Below the pieces are notes generated by a model. That model saw nothing but the letters and a program-made list of their open reading frames with translations, was not told the origin of the DNA and searched no databases. DNA of 36,466 nucleotides, from assembly GCA_023515795.1 (NCBI GenBank), contig JALGPX010000034.1, positions 1-36,466 of the forward strand. Reading direction: 5' to 3'. This document shows positions 26,046 to 33,916 of this stretch, piece by piece (the first letter of the stretch is position 1; every line of letters starts with the position of its first letter). Source of the stretch: Amoeboaphelidium occidentale (taxonomy: Eukaryota; Aphelidiomycota; Aphelidea). The position numbers were made by a program, and so were the translations under genes.

Positions 26046-26560
26046 ATGATGATGATGACGATGAACTGCCACCTTCTCCTCCTCCTCCTCCTCCTCTAAT
26101 GAAACCTGACATTATATTTTTTGGCGAATCTTTACCAAAACTATTTGATGAATGCATTGCTAAAGACAGATCCAAAGTTGATTTACTAATTGTTATTGGA
26201 TCATCTCTAAATGTCGCACCAGTATCAGAATTAATTGGATACTTTCCACACTCTGTTCCAATTATATTAATTAATCGTGAACCAGTATATCATTATCACA
26301 CAAGATTTGACATTCAATTACTAGGCTACTGTGATGAGATTGTAAAATATCTACAACAAAAGCTAGGATGGCAAAGCAATTCCAATTTGGAGAAATCTAT
26401 TGAAATTGAATCTATTGAACCTAATGTCCATCTGTTTCCCGGACACAAATTCAACAGAGACCGGCATTCTATGATACTAGAAAGAGTAAAAGATTCTCAT
26501 AGCACAGCAGAAGAAGAAGAAGAAGATGATGATGATGATGATGATTACTCAACAGATTAA
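26046..26560 (+). pseudogene. Partial second copy of sirtuin 3' half
   Basis: Begins right after the N at 26045, inside the GAT repeat encoding the poly-D insert, and runs to the same stop codon as the full gene. It encodes PDIIFFGESLP through to DDYSTD without the NAD-binding half, so it could not be a working enzyme. The match to the full copy is nearly exact, with synonymous changes only, so it is most likely an assembly duplicate. Confidence 0.85.
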
Positions 26561-26586
26561 TTAAAATCTTTAATTTGTTTATTCAT

Positions 26587-26800
26587 TTATTTAGCATCCT
26601 TTTTCTCATTGTCTACTTGTTCTATTATCCTCTGTGCAATCTTTCTATACTCTTGTGCCATATCTGTATCCCAATACTTTACAACATAAGGCACACCTTC
26701 CTCACAACACTCCAACATTTCCTGTGACATACCCAACTGACCTAGGATTTCAATGTCCTTTAAATATTCCCTCTTTTTTCCATATCTAGAAGAAGTAGTA
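26587..26800 (-). pseudogene. NUBPL-like 3' end, copy B
   Basis: Same minus-strand tail and stop as in copy A, cut by the N at 26801 in the Ser/Thr codon repeat. It has no start of its own and is most simply read as a redundant contig end. Confidence 0.8.
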
Positions 26801-26801
26801 N

Positions 26802-27229
26802 AAAGAGTAAAAGATTCTCATAGCACAGCAGAAGAAGAAGAAGAAGATGATGATGATGATGATTACTCAACAGATTAATTAAAATCTTTAATTTGTTTAT
26901 TCATTTATTTAGCATCCTTTTTCTCATTGTCTACTTGTTCTATTATCCTCTGTGCAATCTTTCTATACTCTTGTGCCATATCTGTATCCCAATACTTTAC
27001 AACATAAGGCACACCTTCCTCACAACACTCCAACATTTCCTGTGACATACCCAACTGACCTAGGATTTCAATGTCCTTTAAATATTCCCTCTTTTTTCCA
27101 TATCTAGAAGAAGTAGATGAAGAAGTAGAAGTAGAAGCAGATGAAGAAAACAATTTCCCTTTAGTCCCACAATTAGAACATTGATAATACTTTAAATTCT
27201 CCACTAACCCATAAACTTTAGCAGAAAAC
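26802..27229 (+). repeat. Duplicated block, copy C
   Basis: Overlaps copy B by about 318 bp at its left and the NUBPL-like gene body by 288 bp at its right (26942-27229 recurs at 27231-27518). The Ser/Thr repeat near 27112-27145 differs in codon order from the same place in the gene body, as between alleles. The block also contains the last codons of the sirtuin (stop at 26876-26878). Confidence 0.9.
26905..27229 (-). pseudogene. NUBPL-like 3' end, copy C (longest)
   Basis: Encodes VENLKYYQCSNCGTKGK through to the EKKDAK end with stop at 26905. It shares 288 bp with the main gene body and also contains the tail that the body lacks. It thus bridges the two and shows how the complete gene reads. 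Ser/Thr loop differs slightly from the main copy. Confidence 0.8.
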
Positions 27230-27230
27230 N

Positions 27231-27695
27231 ATTATCCTCTGTGCAATCTTTCTATACTCTTGTGCCATATCTGTATCCCAATACTTTACAACATAAGGCA
27301 CACCTTCCTCACAACACTCCAACATTTCCTGTGACATACCCAACTGACCTAGGATTTCAATGTCCTTTAAATATTCCCTCTTTTTTCCATATCTAGAAGA
27401 AGTAGTAGTAGAAGTAGATGAAGAAGCAGATGAAGAAAACAATTTCCCTTTAGTCCCACAATTAGAACATTGATAATACTTTAAATTCTCCACTAACCCA
27501 TAAACTTTAGCAGAAAACTGTTTATGAAACATGTAATAACTCTTTTGAACATCCAAAAGCGCAACATTCTGAGGAGTAGACACTAAAACAACACCCATTT
27601 CCCTTCCCTTCAATAATTGCATAATCCCAATATTAACATCAGAAGTACCAGGCGGAGTATCCAATACCAAAAAGTCAATCCCTTTCTGATTTAAG

Positions 27696-27729
<34 letters not shown>

Positions 27730-28180
27730 CGTTGGAGAAGAAACCAAATTGAGTATTAAACAATAAATTCCGTAGCATCTTCATTGACAGCGGACCTCTA
27801 AGAGTATTAGAAACATCTTGAGAACCATTTTTAAGTAAATATTGAATACTCATTAGTTCAACACCACCGTAACTCAAACAAGGCTCAAACTTTTCATGAT
27901 CCGTTAAAACACTTTGATATTCCATTGTATTAGTCATCAAAGGAATTGATGGTCCATACAAATCCAAATCCAATAGAGCACATTTATATCCCATTCGTGA
28001 TAGAGTAAAACATAAATTCAGACTTACTGTACTCTTTCCAACACCACCTTTACCACTACCAACCAATAAGATGGATTTATTGATTTTATAAGGAAGAGGT
28101 AAATTAGAAGGATTAAGAGGAAGAGTATTTAAAATAAGTGAATTTTTGTTGAGTAATTGGAGTAATTGAGAGAATTTCAT
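27231..28180 (-). CDS. NUBPL: NUBPL/Ind1-like iron-sulfur P-loop ATPase (3' end cut by N)
   Basis: Minus-strand gene, ATG at 28180; the frame upstream has only TTG. Mrp/NBP35-family ATPase. Seen: ILLVGSGKGGVGKST (deviant Walker A), LLDLDLYGPSIP, LVLDTPPGTSDV, VVLVSTPQNVALLDV and the cluster-ligand pair CSNC after VENLKYYQ. NUBPL/Ind1 carries [4Fe-4S] clusters to respiratory complex I in mitochondria (known); the position of CxxC and the N-terminal extension fit NUBPL better than cytosolic Cfd1/NUBP2. A poly-Asn run coded by an AAC repeat and a Ser/Thr run are inserted relative to the family. The coding frame meets an N at 27230; copies A-C supply the remaining 12 residues, giving about 328 aa. 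An annotation stopping at 27218 would carry a false C-terminus. Confidence 0.85.
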
Positions 28181-28334
28181 AAACAACAAGAATTGAGAGA
28201 GAGAGAGAGAAAGAAAGAGAGAAAGAGAAAGAGAAGAATACTATTGATCCAATCACACAGATTGACAACAACAAAAAAATTTTTCTCTTTTCTTCTTCTT
28301 TTCTTCTTCTTATTAATCTTCTTATTAATCTTAA
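28181..28334. promoter_or_regulatory. Divergent promoter with GA tract, CCAAT box and CT tract
   Basis: 154 bp between the ATGs of the NUBPL-like and karyopherin-like genes. On the plus strand a nearly pure purine tract (about 28190-28236, GA and GAAA repeats) is followed by CCAATCA at about 28249. A T/C-rich tract follows (about 28277-28310). Purine tract and pyrimidine tract flank the CCAAT almost symmetrically. This may be a nucleosome-depleted bidirectional promoter (inference). Confidence 0.45.
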
Positions 28335-31300
28335 ATGATGACTCATCAATCACAACAATCTAATAATCTTAAATGTTTAATTGATGGAATGAATTCTCCT
28401 TTAATTTCTTCTGAGGAAAGAATGAAATACACTACAGAATTTATTAGAGTGAGTGAATTAAAGTCAACAATACAAGAATCTTTATTATTGTTGGAACAAA
28501 CAACAGGAACAACAGGAACAGGAGAAGAACAACAATTTTATGCTTTAATTGTTTTATTGGAATGTCTAAAGAAACAAATTAAATTTCTTGAGAGACAAGA
28601 AGTAGAATATATTTTAGTAAAGTTACAACCATTAAGAAAATCCTCCTCCTCCTCCTCCTCCTCCTCCTCCAATTTATTGGTGATGGATAAATTATTGGAT
28701 TGTTATTGTATTGTACTCCTTTGTCATTCACAAGAATACTTTATATATTTCTATAAACAATTAATAATCTCCTCTAATGATGATAATGATGGAGTGGATT
28801 TTAAGTTACTTTTAAAAGTATTACAATTTCAGTCAAATGGAAAGAATTATATTACAAGAATATTCAAAGAATTAATACCATTTATATCCACCTCCACCTC
28901 CACTTCTTCTTCTTCTTTTAATTGTTTTAATTGTTTTAAAGAAATGATTCAGTTTGTAGGAGAGTGTGCATCATTTATTCAATTGGAACATTTACATGAG
29001 ACAACACTTTTAATGTTGAATTTACTTTCTTCTTCATCTTCATTATCTTTACATGTTAATGATTATGATAGAAATTCTTTACTTTTTTACTTCATCAATT
29101 TACTTAAAAGAAATTTACTAAAGGATTCTTTTATTGTGGATTTATTAGTTTCAAAGTATGATTTATTCAAACAATTATTATTACTTTCCATTGTCACAAC
29201 TACTGTTACTGTTACTGAAGACTTTGAAGATGAGGATGAGGATGAGGATGAGTTGGTGGAATTACAATGTTTTTGTTTATTACAGAATATCATTTCTAAT
29301 TCATCAGAGTTATTGTTGAAGGATTATGTAGAAACATTGTTACAGTATCCTTTTGGTTTCAATACTACAATAAGATTTCTATTGAATCTTTTTAAAAAAA
29401 AGAATTATTCTACTTGTTTAAATTTGGATTTGTTTCATGAGTATTTGTGTAGAGTATATTCTTTAAATTCTTCTTCTTCTTCTTCTTCTTCTTCTGGTGT
29501 AGTAGTAGCAGTAGCAGTAGCAGCAGTAGTTGATACTTCACTTTTACATTCATTGTTAAAGTTGTTGAGTGTAGAGAGTAAAGAGTATTTAATGCAAAGA
29601 GTGATTCATGATTTTACTAGTACAACTACAACTACAACTACAACTACAACTACAATTGATGGAAATAATGGAAAGAAGAAGAGATCAATAGCTTTGAGTA
29701 TTCTTAATGGAATTGTTTATAAGGAATCTCCAAAACTAAAAGAATTCATTCAATACTATTTATTACAATCATTAATGGAAAAAGTAGTAGAAGCAGAAGA
29801 AGAAGAAGAAGAAGAAGAGTTTTATTTGGATTGTGTGCAAGTATGTATGGATTATTTGGATTTTAATGTTGTTGTTGCTTCTTCTTCTTCTGGTAGTGGT
29901 GGTAGTGGTGGTAGTGGTGGAGAAAAGTGTGTCTTGTTGATTGTGGAAAAGATATTCGGTATACTAGAGAGAAATGGTGGTAATACAGGGAATACCGCAG
30001 TGGGGTTGAAGATTATAAGGAAATCATGTGCGCTTTTGGTTAAACTATCTCAATATCAAGAATATGGTAAGATATAGTTGTTTAGTGTTTTCGACTGATT
30101 TATTTTTTTAGGGGTGGCGCTGTGTGTGGTTTATCCTCAGATTGACTTCAAGATTAGAGATTTACTAGTACAGGGCAAGATTGTTGATTATCAGGAAATT
30201 GGGTCACTATTGGAGTTTCGCTTGTGTTTACTGTTGCATGTTTTGGATTTTGGGGCGATTAATGCTCTTTATCAGGAAATGGTGCAACAGCATACAGTAA
30301 AAGGATTCAATGTTTTGGCGGTGTATAGGAATTGTTTGTTGAGGATAGAGAATATTTTATTGGTACAGCAGCAGCAGCAGCATCAGCAGCATAATAATGA
30401 TAATAATAATCAAGTTAAAGATTTATCTGTACTTGATAATATTGCATTTGTTTCAAACCTCAAGGAATTTATACCATACATTTTGTTACAACAACAAAAT
30501 CAAGAAGAAAAAAGAAATTTGGATCAATTATTCATGTTTTTGGGTCAGGCATTCAAGTTTCAGTCATTGTTTTTGTCAAGTAGTAGCAGTAGAGGTGGTG
30601 GTGGTGTGGAATTGTTGCAACAATTATTACAACCAGAAGCTAGATTGTTTTCAATGTTGCCACAATTCTNTGTTTTGGCGGTGTATAGGAATTGTTTGTT
30701 GAGGATAGAGAATATTTTATTGGTACAGCAGCAGCAGCAGCATAATAATAATAATCAAGTTAAAGATTTATCTGTACTTGATAATATTGCATTTGTTTCA
30801 AACCTCAAAGAATTTATACCATACATTTTGTTACAACAACAAAATCAAGAAGAAAAAAGAAATTTGGATCAATTATTCATGTTTTTGGGTCAGGCATTCA
30901 AGTTTCAGTCATTGTTTTTGTCAAGTAGTAGCAGTAGAGGTGGTGGTGGTGTGGAATTGTTGCAACAATTATTACAACCAGAAGCTAGATTGTTTTCAAT
31001 GTTGCCACAATTCTCTGTTCAGGAATTGAAGAGTATGATTGTACACTTTTTGAAGTATTTTGTATTGAATTGTACTTCACAACAATTGGCAGAAGAAATG
31101 TGTTGTAAAATTGTTACTCCACTGTTGCAATTCTTTACACAACGACTGGGAGAAGAATGGAGTAGAAATTATACGGAAACAGAACAGGATGTACAGTATT
31201 TGAGACAAGTTACAGAATTGACAATAACATGGATAGAATTTCTAGTGCAATTATTCTCTCAAAGTGTTACTAGTAAAGAATCTTCTGCTGCTGCTGCTGT

Positions 31301-31868
31301 TGCTGCTGCTGCTGTTGAACATGAAACTACTACTGAAGAGGTTGTAAAGAAGTCACTCTTCTCAGATTCTTACAAGTTGGCTTCAATTAAAGCTTTGCCT
31401 GAATTCCAGCATGAGAATTTAGTATTCTTTCTATTGAATTCTGCACAGTCTCTGGATGCTTTGGTTACACATTTACTAATGTTGGCTTGTTCTACTGCAG
31501 TTGATTGTGTCAAGGCTAGAATGGAAAGTGTTCGTATTCTATCGAGATTGACTCCACTGATTCTATCTATTCACTTGTCTTTCAGTGAAGTATTTACACA
31601 ATCTATACTGGAGAAATTTGTTCCATTCCTTGCATCAGTCGCAATGCAGAATAATGCTCCTGATCTTGTGGATAATGGTATAGCATACTTGACAGAATTA
31701 CTACTGTCAATGAGACACTTGGGATCACAGTTAATGTTACAAGTACTGAAACAAGATTCTGGTGATAGGAAGACTGTAAGGGAAATTGTTAGGAAATTGG
31801 TATTTGGGATTAAGGATGAATTGTTAGTTAGATCTGCAACCTCTACTACTAGCATAAGTACACAATAA
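28335..31868 (+). CDS. Large helical-repeat protein, possible exportin-5/Msn5-like karyopherin
   Basis: Exons 28335-30066 and 30112-31868 (45-nt intron). As assembled the frame stays open across an N at 30670 and gives about 1,160 aa. About 120 residues of that are a repeat of 30311-30669 and probably artefactual, so roughly 1,040 aa is likely. The protein is helical throughout (HEAT-like), with long homopolymer inserts (S, T, E, N, Q, A) coded by trinucleotide repeats. The N-terminus (NSPLISSEERMKYTTEFI ... ALIVLLECLKKQIKFL) resembles the first HEAT repeats of exportins. TPLLQFFTQRLGEEW resembles a conserved exportin-5 segment (PLFTYLHMRLSQKW). Exportins carry RNA or proteins through nuclear pores with Ran-GTP (known). 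Assignment is tentative; other HEAT proteins are possible. Confidence 0.6.
30311..30669 (+). repeat. Duplicated block, copy 1 (before N at 30670)
   Basis: 359 bp repeated at 30671-31014. Copy 1 has a longer CAG/CAT and AAT/GAT tract: 15 bp more, coding QQHQQHNND-type residues. It also has one G/A difference (CTCAAGGAA versus CTCAAAGAA, synonymous). 359 bp plus the N makes exactly 120 codons, so the frame stays open and hides the duplication. Confidence 0.9.
30671..31014 (+). repeat. Duplicated block, copy 2 (after N at 30670)
   Basis: 344-bp second copy of 30311-30669 with a shorter Q/N codon tract; it continues into unique sequence. Same signature as the 25-27 kb duplications: single N, repeat-length polymorphism, synonymous change. 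Confidence 0.9.
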
Positions 31869-31920
31869 TAGTAATAATAAAAATAATAAAAAAAACAACA
31901 ACAACAACAACAACAAGTAA
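31869..31920. repeat. AAT/AAC microsatellite in convergent 3' spacer
   Basis: The whole 59-bp gap between the karyopherin-like stop and the proteasome gene stop is AAT then AAC repeats (TAATAATAAAAATAATAAAA, then AACAACAAC...). It includes several AATAA-type sequences that could serve as poly(A) signals for the plus-strand gene. Confidence 0.6.
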
Positions 31921-31927
31921 ATTCTCT

Positions 31928-32725
31928 TTAATCCTTTTTTAATTCACTTCTTTGCACTTCTACACCTTGCTTGGTAACAATGAAAATTTCCAAATAGTCT
32001 CCAGTGTAGATTTGACGTTCTGTAGCACCAGCAAATGCATCCTTTGCCAATTTGATTGCTTCTTCTAGAGGCAAATCAGTGTATGGAACTTTTTGGCCAT
32101 CCTTGAATAGATTCTTCTTCTTGACTTGATTATCCAGGAACGGTTGAATAATGGAAGCAGAAGCACCACCAGCTCTGCATGATTCACGTTCATAGGAACC
32201 AACAGGATCAAAAGAGAATACACAACCTCTTCCTTCCTTGTCCAAGCCTCCTAAAACAGTGAAGACATAATACGGGAAGAATCTGTAATAAAAACATGAG
32301 TTATTTCGACAACTATGATAAAAAACTTGCCTCTTGTGGTACAGCATGGTTGCAATCAACTGTGCTACATTCTCACAGCCAGCTTCCTTATGGTGCTGAT
32401 GGCGGTACCACTCCAAACGAAGCTTGACTTGTTTCTGTAGTTCCAAACAGTCAGCGTACATTCCGGAACCAGAAAATATTGTCGTTTCATTCAATTTAAA
32501 AGTATGCGGTTGGTATCTGCTGTGGATGGAGTAGCCCTCTGATAAACGAGTGTCAGAAGCAATTAAACAGTAATCCTTTCCAGAAATAGCCAAAGTGGTT
32601 CTGCATTTAGAAGTGGTTAAATGTTTAGAGATTTTATAAAAAAGTTACCCGCCATTGTCTGTGAATGGGGAAAAAGCCATTTGCTTTGGACCGGCTGCTG
32701 CTGAAGTTTCTGTCGAAAGGACCAT
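31928..32725 (-). CDS. PSMB1: 20S proteasome subunit beta-6
   Basis: Three exons on the minus strand: 32725-32649, 32600-32331, 32282-31928 (introns 48 and 48 nt); 233 aa, human PSMB1 241. Non-catalytic beta subunit of the 20S core (known). Seen: MAFSPFTDNGGTTLAISG across splice 1, CLIASDTRLSEGYSIHSR, and MLYHKRFFPYYV across splice 2, then GGLDKEGRGCVFSFDPVGSY and IFIVTKQGVEVQ, all matching the beta-6 family. The second intron begins GCAAGT after AG and ends ACAG: a GC-AG intron with otherwise perfect donor. It is 48 nt, in frame and free of stops, so unspliced mRNA would add 16 residues (FYHSCRNNSCFY and so on). The first exon lies 84 bp from the OGG1 stop. Confidence 0.93.
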
Positions 32726-32808
32726 TTGTGAACTGAATCGGCGCTTTGTTTCGACAAAAGAAAAAGGAAACGGAGAGACGAAAAGCATTTTTATTAATTA
32801 ACTCATTT

Positions 32809-33876
32809 TCATTTCAACTTGCGCTTCTTCTTACTTTTCTTATTACCTTCTTCTTCTTCGTTACCTCTGTTTTCCTTTTCTTGTTCCTTTTCGTTAATAT
32901 CAATACCATCTTTTGTTTTATCGAAATCCCATGTCAAGTCAGAAGTAAAGAGCACAGACTGGGCCCAGCCAGCGTACTCTCCAAATAAAGAAGTGAAAAC
33001 TTGTTGTATTTCCAAATACACTTTATCGGTCACAGACTTCATTTTAGTTTTGTACTTGTAATCTCGCTCAGCTATTTGTCTGACATGTGTATCAACTGGA
33101 ATAGCAGCGTGCTTGTTCAGACTAATCAAGGATATACAATCTGCTACTTTACTGCCAATTCCAGGGAATCCAGTCAGAACAGATTTACATTCTTCGTAAG
33201 AAGCATCTCTCAGCTTTGCCAAATACAGTTCAGGCGTCGTATTCTCGCTTGAGGCTCTTTCCAGAATCATTGTCGCTGTTACAGAGATGTACTTTGCACG
33301 GTAGCCAAATCCCAATTCACGCAGAGAATCTTCCTGACCGCAAAGAGATTTCAGTGTAGGAAATGAATAGAATTGATGCCCATCTACTTCGCCTAGATGT
33401 ACGCCAAACTTGCTCGACATATTCTGAACCATCTGTCTGATGCGAGGAATATTGTTGCAGCTGGAGCAAATGAAAGAGACCAGGCACTCTGTGGGATCAA
33501 CACGGAGAACTCTAATGCCTTCCATTAGTTTGCTCTTTGCTGCAAAATTCTCATCCTTTTGTGTCCATTCCTTGTATAATTGCTCCAGATTCACTTCCAA
33601 CTGAAAATAATTATGCAGCGCACTTTCCATTTCCGTTTCTTTTGGTTCGACTGTGTGGATTTCCTGTTCTGCTTCAATAGGATGTATGAAGTACTGGAAA
33701 GAAGAGAAGTCTGTGTCGTCTTGTTTTAGAGAAATCAGTACGTCTTCAAAGCCAGAGAATGCAGAAGTCCATCCGTAAGAAGTTTTGTACCATCGGAATG
33801 ACTGGCCGGAATTAAGAGTGCGTGCCAAGTTCAGTTCTTTTGGTCCTCTTAAATTAACCTTTCGCCAAGTCTTCAT
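32809..33876 (-). CDS. OGG1: 8-oxoguanine DNA glycosylase/AP lyase
   Basis: 355 aa, intron-free. ATG at 33876; the longer frame begins at TTG. Removes 8-oxoguanine from DNA in base excision repair, in nucleus and mitochondria (known). The N-terminal OGG_N domain includes LNLARTLNSGQSFRW and the substrate loop. The HhH-GPD motif reads LTGFPGIGSKVADCISL with the catalytic Lys in SKVADC (human K249). The catalytic Asp is in IPVDTHVRQIAERDY (human D268). SSCNNIPRIRQMV (human CNNNIARI region) is also present. The C-terminus is a lysine/glutamate-rich tail with a basic KKSKKKRKLK end, a likely nuclear signal. The start is only 40 bp from the divergent NOA1-like start. Confidence 0.96.
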   Translation of the reverse strand: MKTWRKVNLRGPKELNLARTLNSGQSFRWYKTSYGWTSAFSGFEDVLISLKQDDTDFSSFQYFIHPIEAEQEIHTVEPKETEMESALHNYFQLEVNLEQLYKEWTQKDENFAAKSKLMEGIRVLRVDPTECLVSFICSSCNNIPRIRQMVQNMSSKFGVHLGEVDGHQFYSFPTLKSLCGQEDSLRELGFGYRAKYISVTATMILERASSENTTPELYLAKLRDASYEECKSVLTGFPGIGSKVADCISLISLNKHAAIPVDTHVRQIAERDYKYKTKMKSVTDKVYLEIQQVFTSLFGEYAGWAQSVLFTSDLTWDFDKTKDGIDINEKEQEKENRGNEEEEGNKKSKKKRKLK

Positions 33877-33916
33877 TATCCCTTTTCTGTTTCTGTTCCG
33901 GAAAAAAAACAAGAAT

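Larger units (their letters stand above)
26046..26800 (+). repeat. Duplicated block, copy B
   Basis: Repeats copy A and extends it by two bases before the N at 26801. Its last 320 bp (26481-26800) recur again in copy C, where the GAT tract is one unit shorter (six rather than seven). Confidence 0.9.

Noticed and set aside
25833-26072. Short minus-strand ORF beginning with a His run
   Set aside because: The His run is the reverse reading of the GAT repeat joined across the N at 26045; the ORF is a chimera of the NUBPL tail and sirtuin antisense.
26046-26560. Second, truncated sirtuin paralog
   Set aside because: Nearly identical to the 3' half of the full gene, starts exactly at an N and lacks the NAD-binding half; assembly duplication is simpler.
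27218-27230. C-terminal residues after the N in the NUBPL frame
   Set aside because: Created by reading across the N into an out-of-place copy; copies A-C show the true ending.
30112-30125. Third copy of the GTGGCGCTGT element
   Set aside because: GTGGCGCTGT occurs here by chance as codons just after a splice acceptor, not in a promoter.
30311-31014. Genuine internal tandem repeat of about 115 residues in the karyopherin-like protein
   Set aside because: The copies are separated by an N and differ only by repeat length and a synonymous base, as at the other artefactual joins.
31869-31920. Possible CRISPR or structured repeat array
   Set aside because: Plain AAT/AAC microsatellite without spacers.
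32746-33252. Plus-strand ORFs within OGG1
   Set aside because: Antisense to conserved OGG1 codons; composition is the complement of its K/E-rich tail.
33785-33916. Upstream extension of the NOA1 frame into OGG1
   Set aside because: It would overlap conserved OGG1 codons; the ATG at 33917 opens a clear mitochondrial targeting peptide.
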